64,000 bases of DNA from Dielma fastidiosa (GCF_000313565.1 NZ_HE578923.1:190942-254941); one strand, 5' to 3'. Shown: positions 25,443-34,954, numbered from the stretch's first letter. The notes: generated from the sequence alone by a model not told the origin. Numbers and translations are program-made.

Positions 25443-28400
25443 ATGACTAAGAAATTCATGTCAATGGATGGTAATACTGCTGCGGCTCATTGCGCCTATG
25501 CGTTTACTGAAGTAGCTGGAATCTATCCGATAACCCCATCTTCACCAATGGCTGAAGTTGTTGATGCTTGGGCATCACAGGGGCGTAGAAATATTCTGGA
25601 CTCAATTGTAAAAGTTACAGAAATGCAGTCTGAAGGCGGCGCAGCCGGTGCAGTACACGGTGCTTTACAGGGCGGTACATTGGCGACGACTTTCACAGCT
25701 TCACAAGGTTTATTATTAATGGTTCCAAACATCTACAAGATGGTTGGTGAATGTCTGCCGGGTGTTATCCATGTTGCAGCTCGTGCTATCGCAAGCCGCG
25801 CATTAAACATCTTTGGTGATCATGAAGATATCTATGCATGCCGTCAGACTGGCGTATGCATGATCGCATCTCACTCTGTACAGGAAGCAATGGATCTGGC
25901 TGGTGTTGCTCACTTGTCAGCAATCAAGGGCCATGTACCTTTTATCCATTTCTTTGATGGTTTCCGTACTTCTCATGAAATTCAGAAAGTAGAAGTAATG
26001 GATTATGAAGTATTTGATCGTTTATTAGACCGCAAAGCGCTTGAAGAATTCCGCGCAAGAGCATTAAATCCGCATACAAATCCGGTAACTCGCGGCGGTG
26101 CTGAAAATGATGATATCTTCTTCCAGGGAAGAGAAGCTCAGAATGAGCACTATAACAAAATACCTGATATCGTAGCTGAATATATGGCTGAAATTTCTAA
26201 GGTTACAGGTCGTGAATATGCTCCATTTACATATTATGGCGCACCTGATGCAGAACGCATCATCATCGCTATGGGTTCAGTTACTGAAACTGCCAAAGAA
26301 ACGATTGATGCATTAACTGCTAAGGGTGAAAAAGTAGGTATGATCAAGGTTCACCTGTATCGTCCATTCTCAGTTAAATACTTAACAGCTGTATTACCTG
26401 CATCTGTGAAGAAAGTAGCTGTATTAGACCGTACAAAAGAATTAGGCGGACGTGATCCACTGTATCTTGATGTTGTTGAAGCATTAAAAGATAAGAATCT
26501 TACAATCATCGGCGGCCGTTATGGTATGGGTTCTAAAGATACTCAGCCTAACCAAATCAAAGCTGTATTTGATGAATTAACTAAAGAAGCACCTAAATCT
26601 GAATTCACGATCGGTATCGTTGATGATGTTACCCATCTGTCATTAGAAGTTGATCCTGATTTCCATACTGACGGTGACTATACTTCTTGCTTATTCTATG
26701 GTTTAGGTTCTGATGGTACAGTTTCTGCCAATAAGAATGCTATCAAAATCATCGGTGATAACACGGATCAATACGCTCAGGCTTATTTTGCTTATGACTC
26801 TAAGAAAGCCGGCGGTGTAACACGTTCTCACTTACGTTTTGGTAAATCACCAATTCACTCAACTTACTATATCAATAACGCAGACTTTATTTCATGCTCA
26901 TTAGATGCTTATGTATTCAAATATGACATGGCTGCTAATTTGAAAAAAGGCGGTACTTTCTTATTAAATACTACATTTACTGCTGAAGAGCTTGAAGAGC
27001 ATCTGCCAAACCGCATGTTAGCTACATTAGCTAAGAAAAATGCTAAGTTCTATATTATTGACGCAACTAAGATTGCTCAGGAAATCGGCATGGGCAGAAG
27101 AACAAATACTATTCTGCAATCTGCATTCTTCGCATTGAATGAACAAATCATGCCATATGCTGAAGCTGTTGAATACATGAAGGGCGCTGCTAAGAAATCT
27201 TACTCTAAGAAGGGTGATGAAATCGTACAGCTGAACTACAAGGCTATCGATTCAGGTAAAGATGGTTTAGTTGAAATTGCTGTTAAACCTGAATGGGCTG
27301 ACTTGACTTATGATTCAACCCGCGCATTAACTGGCGATAAGTATTTTGATGAACACGTGGCTCCAATCAATGGTCTTGAAGGCTATGATCTGCCAGTTTC
27401 TGCATTCACTAAGTTCAACTTACTTGATGGTTCAATCAGAAACAATGTTTCTTATCTTGAAAAACGTACAATTGCTGTACAGGTACCTACTTGGGATCCT
27501 GAAAGCTGTATCCAATGCGGATTCTGTTCATATGTATGTCCTCATGCTACAATTCGTCCGTTCCTGCTGACTGAAGAAGAAATCAAGAACGCACCAATGG
27601 AATTCAAGACAATCAAAGCGATGGGTAAGGGTGTAGAAAATCTGCAATACCGTATCCAGGTTTCTCCGGATAACTGCGTAGGCTGTGGTCTGTGTGTTGT
27701 TGAATGTCCAGGTAAGGGCGGCAACAAGGCATTGAAGATGGTTGATATCAATGCTAAGCTTGATCAGGCTCCGCTTGCTGATTATCTGTATAAGGGTACT
27801 GAATATAAGACTGAATACTTCCCGGTTGATACGGTTAAGGGTTCACAGTTCGCAATGCCTTACTTTGAAATTTCAGGCGCTTGCCCAGGCTGTGGTGAAA
27901 CACCTTACTACAAGCTGGTTTCTCAATTATTCGGTAAGGATATGATGGTTGCTAATGCGACTGGATGTTCAATGATTTACTGTTCATCTACACCTTCAAC
28001 GCCATTTGTTAATGATAAGGATGGCAATGGTGTTGCTTGGGCTAACTCATTATTTGAAGATAATGCTGAATATGGTTATGGTATGGCTGTTGCTCAGACA
28101 TACAAAGAAGGCAGAATCCTTGAAATCATGGAAAAGAACATGGATGCTGTTGAACCAGAATTAAAAGAATTATTCAATAAATATATTGAAGCAAATAATG
28201 ACCGTGATGCACAGCGTGCAATTAAAGATGCTTTAGTTGCTGCACTTAAGGCTTCTAAGGTTGATGCAGTGAAGGAATTATTAGAATACGAACGTGATTT
28301 AGTATCTAAATCAATCTGGATCGTCGGCGGCGACGGCTGGGCATATGATATCGGATACGGCGGTTTAGACCATGTATTAGCGAACGATATGAACGTTAAC

Positions 28401-28949
28401 GTTCTGGTTCTTGATACGGAGGTTTACTCTAATACTGGCGGTCAGTCTTCAAAATCTTCTCAGGCTTCTTCTATCGCTAAGTTCGCAGCTGGCGGTAAAG
28501 CAACTGCTAAGAAGGATTTAGGTCAGATTGCAATGGCTTATGGCCATGTTTATGTAGCTCAGATTTCTATGGGTGCTAATAAGAACCAAACACTTAAAGC
28601 AATCAAGGAAGCTGAAAGCTATGACGGACCATCTTTAATCATCGCTTATGCACCATGTGTTGAACACGGTATTAAGGGCGGCTTGTCTAATCACCAGAAG
28701 ACTCAGGCTAAAGCTGTTGAATGCGGTTATGTAACTCTGTACCGTTTCGACCCACGCAAGGAACAGCCATTGACAATCGATTCTAAGGAACCTGATTTCG
28801 ATAAGTTCTTTGAATTCATCCTGTCAGAAACTCGTTACAACCAGCTGCCTAAGCTGAAGGGCGAAGAAACTGCTCATGCGATGTTTGAAAAGACTAAGGC
28901 TGATGCACAAAGACGTTATAACCGTCTGGTTAAATTAGCTAAGGACTAA
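25443..28949 (+). CDS. nifJ: Pyruvate:ferredoxin (flavodoxin) oxidoreductase
   Basis: 1168 residues, full-length single-chain PFOR. N-terminal YPITPSSPMAE (pyrimidine/substrate domain), then a gamma-type domain around GGRDPLYLDV. Two 4Fe-4S ferredoxin motifs follow, CIQCGFCSYVCPHA and CVGCGLCVVECPGKGG. The C-terminal thiamine-PP domain has CPGCGETPYY, GGDGWAYDIGYGGLDH and LDTEVYSNTGGQSS. It oxidises pyruvate and CoA to acetyl-CoA, CO2 and reduced ferredoxin in the cytosol. AAGGAGG and regular codon use indicate high expression. It is monocistronic. Confidence 0.98.
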   Translation: MTKKFMSMDGNTAAAHCAYAFTEVAGIYPITPSSPMAEVVDAWASQGRRNILDSIVKVTEMQSEGGAAGAVHGALQGGTLATTFTASQGLLLMVPNIYKMVGECLPGVIHVAARAIASRALNIFGDHEDIYACRQTGVCMIASHSVQEAMDLAGVAHLSAIKGHVPFIHFFDGFRTSHEIQKVEVMDYEVFDRLLDRKALEEFRARALNPHTNPVTRGGAENDDIFFQGREAQNEHYNKIPDIVAEYMAEISKVTGREYAPFTYYGAPDAERIIIAMGSVTETAKETIDALTAKGEKVGMIKVHLYRPFSVKYLTAVLPASVKKVAVLDRTKELGGRDPLYLDVVEALKDKNLTIIGGRYGMGSKDTQPNQIKAVFDELTKEAPKSEFTIGIVDDVTHLSLEVDPDFHTDGDYTSCLFYGLGSDGTVSANKNAIKIIGDNTDQYAQAYFAYDSKKAGGVTRSHLRFGKSPIHSTYYINNADFISCSLDAYVFKYDMAANLKKGGTFLLNTTFTAEELEEHLPNRMLATLAKKNAKFYIIDATKIAQEIGMGRRTNTILQSAFFALNEQIMPYAEAVEYMKGAAKKSYSKKGDEIVQLNYKAIDSGKDGLVEIAVKPEWADLTYDSTRALTGDKYFDEHVAPINGLEGYDLPVSAFTKFNLLDGSIRNNVSYLEKRTIAVQVPTWDPESCIQCGFCSYVCPHATIRPFLLTEEEIKNAPMEFKTIKAMGKGVENLQYRIQVSPDNCVGCGLCVVECPGKGGNKALKMVDINAKLDQAPLADYLYKGTEYKTEYFPVDTVKGSQFAMPYFEISGACPGCGETPYYKLVSQLFGKDMMVANATGCSMIYCSSTPSTPFVNDKDGNGVAWANSLFEDNAEYGYGMAVAQTYKEGRILEIMEKNMDAVEPELKELFNKYIEANNDRDAQRAIKDALVAALKASKVDAVKELLEYERDLVSKSIWIVGGDGWAYDIGYGGLDHVLANDMNVNVLVLDTEVYSNTGGQSSKSSQASSIAKFAAGGKATAKKDLGQIAMAYGHVYVAQISMGANKNQTLKAIKEAESYDGPSLIIAYAPCVEHGIKGGLSNHQKTQAKAVECGYVTLYRFDPRKEQPLTIDSKEPDFDKFFEFILSETRYNQLPKLKGEETAHAMFEKTKADAQRRYNRLVKLAKD

Positions 28950-28959
28950 TTGATAAGTT

Positions 28960-28992
28960 AAAGGATAGCTGAAAAGCTGTCCTTTTCTTTTT
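28960..28992 (+). terminator. Terminator of nifJ
   Basis: Stem GGATAGCT/AGCTGTCC with GAAA loop and TTTTCTTTTTT. A copy of this sequence recurs at 29789-29817 and its right arm again at 33632. Confidence 0.92.
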
Positions 28993-29061
28993 TGGTATAA
29001 AACAATAGGAATTTGTGTAAAAAATGGATCATTAAATGCTTGCTGTTACAAAGGTTGTTAC

Positions 29062-29090
29062 TTGTACTAAATTACAGGATTAGATATAAT
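29062..29090 (+). promoter_or_regulatory. Promoter upstream of small ORF and lipoprotein
   Basis: TTGTAC (29062-29067), 17-nt spacer, TATAAT (29085-29090), followed by AAAAGGGGG. Confidence 0.6.
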
Positions 29091-29109
29091 AATAAAAAGG
29101 GGGTATAGC

Positions 29110-29220
29110 GTGAAAAGAGTAAATAAAATAGTTATTACATTATACAATGGGTCATGGAAGGTATCGCTATTAAGAATCCCTGAAAAACATAATAATAGTA
29201 GCATAGATCTATATGATTGA
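29110..29220 (+). CDS. Small ORF, 36 aa, uncertain
   Basis: GTG start with AAAAGGGGG 6-10 nt upstream and a good promoter in front. The peptide begins MKRVNKIVITLYNGSWKV and ends NNSSIDLYD. It has no membrane helix or clear signal peptide. It lies 40 nt before a lipoprotein gene. It could be a real small gene, a leader peptide, or the relic of a longer gene in this rearranged region. Confidence 0.4.
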   Translation: MKRVNKIVITLYNGSWKVSLLRIPEKHNNSSIDLYD

Positions 29221-29260
29221 AGATTGCTTAGAGTCTAGTATTAGCAAAGGAGGATGACAA

Positions 29261-29737
29261 ATGTTTAGAAGAACTGTTTTGTACACGATCATTGTTATTT
29301 CTTTTTTAGCTTGTGCTTGTTCCAATATACAGGATGAAGTAAAAGTAACTCCAACAATACTATTTGAGAAAGTGGATGGTGTGGAACAAGAGGATATTTA
29401 TGCTTTACTTGTCAGCATAGCAACGAATGATATTCAGACGGATTTAACCTTTCATGAATTTCGGGCAAGTTATTCGGATATATTTGACGCTTTTGATTCA
29501 ACAGGGGATGATAGCTTGAATCAGGATAAGTGTACTGAATTATTTGATAGAGTTTCTAATGAATTAGGAGGAAAGCAGAGAACATCAACTTGCAAATATG
29601 TGAAGTATACGAAAGAGGGAGAAGAAAAGGCTCAGAAAGCTAAAATTACCCTAAAATTTTATAGTTATGAAGGTGAATTATTGTTAGAATATGAAGGTAA
29701 ATTATTTGATGATTTTGAATTTATCAAAAATAATTAA
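29261..29737 (+). CDS. Predicted lipoprotein of unknown function
   Basis: 158 residues. The N-terminus MFRRTVLYTIIVISFLACACSN is a lipoprotein-like signal peptide with Cys18 and Cys20 as candidate acylation sites; neither is a perfect lipobox. The mature part is acidic and rich in Asp/Glu, ending in beta strands (KITLKFYSYEGELLLEYEG). No family was recognised. AAAGGAGGATG precedes the ATG. The gene is AT-rich and sits between the true nifJ terminator and a degraded nifJ fragment, so it may have arrived with the rearrangement. Confidence 0.65.
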   Translation: MFRRTVLYTIIVISFLACACSNIQDEVKVTPTILFEKVDGVEQEDIYALLVSIATNDIQTDLTFHEFRASYSDIFDAFDSTGDDSLNQDKCTELFDRVSNELGGKQRTSTCKYVKYTKEGEEKAQKAKITLKFYSYEGELLLEYEGKLFDDFEFIKNN

Positions 29738-29789
29738 ATATGATTCCATTTCGTTGGTTTAGATCATATATTAGCGAACGATATGAACG
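29738..29789 (+). pseudogene. Degraded fragment of nifJ
   Basis: Bases 29756-29789 match nifJ 28362-28395 at 32 of 34 positions. The match fades upstream to about 29738. It is fused directly to a copy of the nifJ terminator, as if about 570 bp between had been deleted from a duplicated nifJ 3' end. Confidence 0.75.
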
Positions 29790-29817
29790 GATAGCTGAAA
29801 AGCTGTCCTTTTCTTTT
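29789..29817 (+). repeat. Second copy of the nifJ terminator
   Basis: 29 bases identical to 28963-28991. It still forms the GGATAGCT/AGCTGTCC hairpin with a TTTTCTTTT tail, so it should terminate the lipoprotein transcript. Confidence 0.85.
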
Positions 29818-29840
29818 ACCCAATAGGTAGGATATAATAG
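29802..29840 (+). repeat. 39-bp direct repeat, left copy
   Basis: Identical over 39 bp to 33632-33670. It holds the right arm of the nifJ-type terminator and a TATAAT (29833-29838). Downstream lies a leader with dyad TTTTAGGA-N3-TCCTAAAA (29856-29874) before the ABC exporter genes. Confidence 0.9.
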
Positions 29841-29967
29841 AGATGTAATACAAAATTTTAGGATTTTCCTAAAAAGCAGGCATATTTGATATACTTGTTG
29901 TCCCATAATGAATTGTAAATGCTTAAAAATGGATCAACTTTAGGATATTAAAAGAGGGGAAAATAAA

Positions 29968-31761
29968 ATGAGATTAGAAACTCGAAATTATAAGGGGATT
30001 GATATTCTGAAGCTTCCGTTTAAAATTGCTCCCTTAACAATGATAATTCAACTGTTTTTGTTTTTTCTTTCAGCACTTATAGAAACGGGTATTTTGGCAT
30101 ACGCTACCGCCAATTTTGTAGATACTGCTATTGGTATATTTGAAACTGAAAAATCTGTCAATGCAATTTATATGCCACTATCGGTTCTAATAATCATTAT
30201 CGGAATCACAAATGTTATGGGAAGTATATTAGAATTAATCAACGCAAGAATCACATATACATTAGAACGTGAAGTAACACCAGCTATTGTAGATATACAT
30301 GCTAAGCTTGCTTACAAATATATTGAAGATGCAAATAGTTTAGAATTAATCAATCGGGTAGAAGATGAAATGCTTGAGACGTTTAATGATGGTATCCGTG
30401 CATATGGTGCAGTGATTCAATGTGTTGTATCTATTATTTCGATTGGCGGTTTAATACTTATACAAATAGGGTGGGCAGCAATCGTAATTGCGTTTTTTTG
30501 TATACCACTTATTTCAGTATCTTTTTGGGCTGGCAAACGAAATTATGCAGCTAAGGTTGAAACTCGAAAATATGAACGGCGATACAGCTACTATTCTGAT
30601 GAAGTATTGACAAATCGTGAGGCTGTTGAAGAGCGCACTCTTTTTGGATACACTGACAATATAACCAACCGTTATTATAAGGATTTTGAGACTTCCCGTG
30701 ATATACAGTTAAAAGTATACTTAAAAACGCTTGTCACTATGAAAGCATCAAATATATCATTAGTTTTAGTCACTATAATTATTGCTTTTGTGCTTATTGG
30801 GCCTGTTACTAATGGAGATGTAAGCCCCGGCTTGTTTATGGGAATTATAGCTGCTTTATTTGGTGTAGCGGAAACGCTTGGCTGGCAATTGCAAGATGCG
30901 GCTAAAAATATAACTGAGGGTAATGAATATATGGTAGACTTAACAACCTTTGTAAATATGGACCGTGATGATGCTGCAATTGATTTACCTGATGAACAGC
31001 CGCTGCTTTTTAAAAGCTTGGTGTTTAAAAATGTGTGTTTTAAATATCCAAATAGTGATGAATACATCTTATATGATGCATCATTTACGTTAGAATCAGG
31101 CAAGCATTATGCATTGGTAGGTACAAATGGTGCGGGAAAGACTACGATTACTAAATTATTAACCCGTTTATATGATGAGTATGAGGGTGAGATACTGATT
31201 AATGGAAAAGAGTTAAGGTCATATCCTATATCAACTGTGAAGGCTCTATTCTCTATTGTATATCAAGATTTTTCACATTATCAAATTTCGATGGCTGATA
31301 ATATCGCACTGGGTGATTCAATAAGACAAGCAGATAAGAAACAATTACAAGATATTATAAATAAACTTGGCTTAAAGGATACTATTAATAATCTGCCTAA
31401 AGGTATGGACACGATTCTTGGCAGAATGGGTGATGATAGTTTGGATCTTTCACAAGGTCAGTGGCAAAAGATTGCTGTCGCGCGTTCTTTGTTAAGTCAA
31501 GCGCCTGTCAAAATATTAGATGAACCAACTTCGGCATTAGATCCAATTGCGGAAAATCAATTATATCAAGAATTTGAACAATTAATGAGAGGTAAAACAA
31601 CAATATTTATCAGTCATCGACTAGGTTCCACAAAATTAGCAGACGAGATTTTAGTTATTGATCGAGGCCGTGTAGCAGAAAAAGGAACACATTATCAGTT
31701 AATGAATAACAAAGGTATTTATGCAGCAATGTATGAATCACAAAGGGAATGGTATGAATGA
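29968..31761 (+). CDS. ABC exporter half-transporter (first subunit)
   Basis: 597 residues: an ABC exporter membrane domain with about six helices (residues 20-310) and an ATPase domain. Walker A is GTNGAGKTT, signature LDLSQGQWQKIAVA (SQGQ rather than SGGQ), Walker B VKILDEPTSALD, H-loop ISHRLGS. With the next gene, which starts 4 nt before its end, it should form a heterodimeric exporter. AGAGGGG precedes the ATG. The pair is flanked by direct repeats and is more AT-rich than nifJ. The substrate is unknown. Confidence 0.92.
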   Translation: MRLETRNYKGIDILKLPFKIAPLTMIIQLFLFFLSALIETGILAYATANFVDTAIGIFETEKSVNAIYMPLSVLIIIIGITNVMGSILELINARITYTLEREVTPAIVDIHAKLAYKYIEDANSLELINRVEDEMLETFNDGIRAYGAVIQCVVSIISIGGLILIQIGWAAIVIAFFCIPLISVSFWAGKRNYAAKVETRKYERRYSYYSDEVLTNREAVEERTLFGYTDNITNRYYKDFETSRDIQLKVYLKTLVTMKASNISLVLVTIIIAFVLIGPVTNGDVSPGLFMGIIAALFGVAETLGWQLQDAAKNITEGNEYMVDLTTFVNMDRDDAAIDLPDEQPLLFKSLVFKNVCFKYPNSDEYILYDASFTLESGKHYALVGTNGAGKTTITKLLTRLYDEYEGEILINGKELRSYPISTVKALFSIVYQDFSHYQISMADNIALGDSIRQADKKQLQDIINKLGLKDTINNLPKGMDTILGRMGDDSLDLSQGQWQKIAVARSLLSQAPVKILDEPTSALDPIAENQLYQEFEQLMRGKTTIFISHRLGSTKLADEILVIDRGRVAEKGTHYQLMNNKGIYAAMYESQREWYE

Positions 31762-33545
31762 TGAAATTAGATAGATATGGTGTGTTATCAATTGTTGTCC
31801 GAAATAGTGTCCAATATTTTAAAAAAGCAAAATTATGGGGAGCGGCAGAACAATGCGTCGCTGTCTTACGTGCCTTAGCATTAACTGCGGGTATTATAGC
31901 TACGCAGAGATTTTTTGATGCTATTACGGAAATAGGCTCAAAGAATAATTATAGTTATCTTGTAAGGTGTTTATTAACTTTAGCATTTATTATAGCAGCT
32001 CAACACATTTTAAGCGGGTTGGGACAATATTTGCTCAGTAAAATATCATACTCTAATATGGGAAAATTTATGACTGACTTCCAACGCAAGTTAGGTCGTT
32101 TGCCTGCTGAAACTTTCGAGGATACAACGTTTTTAGATAAGGCAGAAAGGGCAAAAGAGTGTTTGGAATACGAAAGTCTTGGTCATTTTGCCTCTGTTTG
32201 TTTACAGCTTTTAACCTATTATATTGTTTTATTTGTATCGTTAGGACATTATTTATTTCAATTATCACCGATTCTGCCATTTGTATTGATCGTATCTTTT
32301 ATACCGGCTATTCTAGGACAATTAATGCAAATGCGGATATTTGTGAAATTAGAGAATGAAAATTTACCCTTAAGACGGCAAAGCGAGTATTACAAAAAAA
32401 CAATAGTAGATCGTAAGTTTTATAAAGAGACCAGAATGCTGGGAGGTTTTCAATTTTTTCATAAATTATTTATTGAAGGCTTACAGACTTTAACCCAAAA
32501 TACGTGGAAAACAGAACGAAAAGCAGCGATATTAAAATTTCTGTTGGGCATTATAACCTTTTTAGGACTTGGCGTTTCGATTTTAATCTTATTTCAACTC
32601 ACCATTTCAAATGATATAAGCGTAGGGGCTTTTGCTTCTGTCTTTACAGCATTATCGCAGATTTTTTCTATCATGGATGAAATCGTATCAACTTGTCTGA
32701 GTCAAGGGAGTGAAACGATTGCTCAAGTAGTAAACTTCTATCGTTTAATGGATATGGAAGAAGTATCGGGTGCTGGGGGTGATTCTGATTTTACAAAAGG
32801 GATTGTGGCAGAGAATGTTAGTTTTACTTATCCTGGCTCATCGAAAGCAGCTTTGCATAATGTCAGTCTCACAATAAATAAAGGAGAAACCATCGCAATT
32901 GTAGGTGAAAATGGTTCAGGTAAGTCAACACTTGTACGTATTTTGACAGGGCTTTATAGCACTTATGATGGAAAGGTAATTATTGCTGGCCAAGATAGTA
33001 AGATGACACATCCTGATGTTTTGTACACAGGTATATCTGGTGTTTTTCAAAATTATCAACGTTATAAAATGACATTAGAAGAAAATGTTTCAATAAGTGA
33101 TACAAAGCAAGCAGTCGATTATAGCAAAATCAATAAAGTGCTTCAAAAAGCAGAATTTAATGAAAAGAAAGTAAATTTACAGTCTATGCTTTCTCCAGAA
33201 TATAATGGCGTAGATTTATCCGGGGGTCAATGGCAGCGTTTAGCAATTGCCCGTGGCCTTTATAGAAATCATTCCTTTATTATTCTTGATGAACCGACGG
33301 CAGCCATTGATCCAATTGAAGAAGCTCGTCTTTATAATCATTTTAAACAAATCGTAAAGAATAAATCTTCTATTATTGTTACACATCGGTTAGGTTCTGT
33401 AAGACTTGCCGATCGCATTGTGGTCATGGATCAAGGAAAACTGGCAGAAATAGGTACACATGAAGAGTTGCTTGCGAAAAAGGGTAAATATGCAGCTATG
33501 TGGCAGGCACAGATTAAATGGTATGAAAAAAGTGATGTTATTTAA
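31758..33545 (+). CDS. ABC exporter half-transporter (second subunit)
   Basis: 595 residues with exporter helices followed by an ATPase domain. Walker A GENGSGKST, signature DLSGGQWQRLAIARG, Walker B FIILDEPTAAIDP, H-loop VTHRLGS. The start codon overlaps the upstream stop (ATGATGA). Here both Walker B motifs of the pair keep the catalytic Glu, unlike many asymmetric exporters; only the signature of subunit one is altered. Drug or peptide export is likely; no peptidase C39 domain is present. Confidence 0.92.
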   Translation: MMKLDRYGVLSIVVRNSVQYFKKAKLWGAAEQCVAVLRALALTAGIIATQRFFDAITEIGSKNNYSYLVRCLLTLAFIIAAQHILSGLGQYLLSKISYSNMGKFMTDFQRKLGRLPAETFEDTTFLDKAERAKECLEYESLGHFASVCLQLLTYYIVLFVSLGHYLFQLSPILPFVLIVSFIPAILGQLMQMRIFVKLENENLPLRRQSEYYKKTIVDRKFYKETRMLGGFQFFHKLFIEGLQTLTQNTWKTERKAAILKFLLGIITFLGLGVSILILFQLTISNDISVGAFASVFTALSQIFSIMDEIVSTCLSQGSETIAQVVNFYRLMDMEEVSGAGGDSDFTKGIVAENVSFTYPGSSKAALHNVSLTINKGETIAIVGENGSGKSTLVRILTGLYSTYDGKVIIAGQDSKMTHPDVLYTGISGVFQNYQRYKMTLEENVSISDTKQAVDYSKINKVLQKAEFNEKKVNLQSMLSPEYNGVDLSGGQWQRLAIARGLYRNHSFIILDEPTAAIDPIEEARLYNHFKQIVKNKSSIIVTHRLGSVRLADRIVVMDQGKLAEIGTHEELLAKKGKYAAMWQAQIKWYEKSDVI

Positions 33546-33631
33546 ATATTGTTTATTATTAAAAAGATAATCTTTGATATTAAGAGGAGTGATACATGAT
33601 CAATGTCTTGCTCCTTTCATATTATATGTGT

Positions 33632-33670
33632 GCTGTCCTTTTCTTTTACCCAATAGGTAGGATATAATAG
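33632..33670 (+). repeat. 39-bp direct repeat, right copy
   Basis: Identical to 29802-29840. Its TATAAT (33663-33668) should drive the GNAT gene. A ribosome site and ATG at 33596 open a 23-codon frame that runs through the repeat, perhaps the stump of a gene broken at the junction. Confidence 0.9.
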
Positions 33671-33694
33671 TATTTAGAAAAGCGAGGATTTTGT

Positions 33695-34219
33695 ATGTTA
33701 ATTGAAAAGGCAGTAATGAGTGATTTAGAAGCAATGAGTGATTTTTATTATCAGGTAACAACGTATCTGGAAGCAACAATTAATTATCCGGGATGGATCA
33801 GTAATGTTTATCCGGCAAAAATTGACGCGCTGAATAGTATTGAAAACAATACCTTATATGTTGTGCGTGATGGAAATAGGATTGCTGCTTCCTTTATCTT
33901 AAATCATGTAACTGAAGCGGGATATAACGAGGGAAACTGGCATATAGAGGCAGCTTTGGATGAAATGCTGGTGGTTCATACTTTATGTGTGCATCCTGAT
34001 TATTTAAGAAAAGGGCTGGCTTCCATGATGGTTGAAAAAGCGATTGAAGAGGCAAAGTGGCAGGGTGTGAAAACGGTCAGACTTGATGTTTATGAGGATA
34101 ATGAACCAGCCATGCGTTTGTATGAACGTTATGGCTTTAAGGAATGCGGTAAGGCGGATATGCGGATAGGGAATAATGGCCCTGAATGGTGTATCTTATA
34201 TGAATTAGTTTTGATTTAA
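33695..34219 (+). CDS. GNAT family N-acetyltransferase
   Basis: 174 residues. The acetyl-CoA binding motif A is LVVHTLCVHPDYLRKGLASMMVEKAIEEA, followed by VRLDVYEDNEPAMRLYERYGFKECG. The acceptor is unknown. GCGAGG lies upstream of the ATG. Its promoter lies in the right copy of the 39-bp repeat, so the insertion left its expression signals intact. It is 15 nt upstream of the RpiB-like gene and probably co-transcribed with it. Confidence 0.9.
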   Translation: MLIEKAVMSDLEAMSDFYYQVTTYLEATINYPGWISNVYPAKIDALNSIENNTLYVVRDGNRIAASFILNHVTEAGYNEGNWHIEAALDEMLVVHTLCVHPDYLRKGLASMMVEKAIEEAKWQGVKTVRLDVYEDNEPAMRLYERYGFKECGKADMRIGNNGPEWCILYELVLI

Positions 34220-34234
34220 AGGAGGCGGGCATCG

Positions 34235-34882
34235 ATGAAGATTGCGGTGATTCAGGGAAGCTCTCAAAAAGCGAAAAATAATTTATTATATGAATGCAGT
34301 GTAAAAGCAGTGACGGATCAGGGTCATGAGGTTATTAATTTTGGTGTATGTGAAGATGAAGAGATTGAATTGAGTTATGTAGAGACTGCTTTGTTGATCA
34401 GCATGCTGCTGGTAAGTAAAACGGTAGATTTTGTAATTACAGGATGTTCATCAGGACAGGGGATGATGCTTGCCTGCAACAGTCTGCCCGGTGTGATGTG
34501 CGGTTATGTAGAAAATCCATCTGACGCATATTTGTTTGGCAGAATTAATGACGGCAATGCTATTGCTTATCCATTAGGACTTAATTTTGGCTGGGCAGGG
34601 GAGATTAATCTGCAGAATACATTGAATAATTTATTTAGTGAACCTTTTGGTATTGGTTATCCGCCGAAAGCAGCAGCCAGAAAGCGCCGTGACAGTGAAA
34701 TTCTGAAACAGATATATGCCGTATCAAAGCTTGATCTGCCAGCACTATGGCCGCTTTTGGATGATGAATTGAAGGCTCATGCGCTGAGCCGGCATTTGGT
34801 AGTTGATGCAATTTTGGAAAATGGCAGTGCAGAATTTAAAGAAATGCTGAAGAGCTGGCTTAAAGATGCTGATCAAAAATGA
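34235..34882 (+). CDS. RpiB/LacA/LacB-family sugar-phosphate isomerase
   Basis: 215 residues. MKIAVIQGSSQKAKNN and FVITGCSSGQGMMLACNSLPGV match the RpiB/LacAB fold and its active-site loop with the base Cys/Ser-Gly motif; NDGNAIAYPLGLNFGW is a further conserved stretch. The family interconverts aldose and ketose phosphates (ribose-5-P, galactose-6-P, and others). A C-terminal extension of about 60 residues makes it longer than RpiB (about 150). AAAGGAGG precedes the ATG. Confidence 0.85.
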   Translation: MKIAVIQGSSQKAKNNLLYECSVKAVTDQGHEVINFGVCEDEEIELSYVETALLISMLLVSKTVDFVITGCSSGQGMMLACNSLPGVMCGYVENPSDAYLFGRINDGNAIAYPLGLNFGWAGEINLQNTLNNLFSEPFGIGYPPKAAARKRRDSEILKQIYAVSKLDLPALWPLLDDELKAHALSRHLVVDAILENGSAEFKEMLKSWLKDADQK

Positions 34883-34899
34883 TATCTTGATTGGCTTCT

Positions 34900-34928
34900 T
34901 TGCATGCGATGCTGAAGCATGATATACT
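34900..34928 (+). promoter_or_regulatory. Promoter of the TPR-like/hflX unit
   Basis: TTGCAT (34900-34905), 17-nt spacer, TATACT (34923-34928), closely followed by AAAGGAAG. Confidence 0.65.
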
Positions 34929-34954
34929 TGTAAACATCTAAAGGAAGTGAACGT

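Noticed and set aside
33596-33667. 23-codon ORF with ribosome site ending in the right 39-bp repeat
   Set aside because: It is too short and runs into a repeat and promoter. It is more likely the stump of a broken gene than a functional peptide, so it is only mentioned with the repeat.
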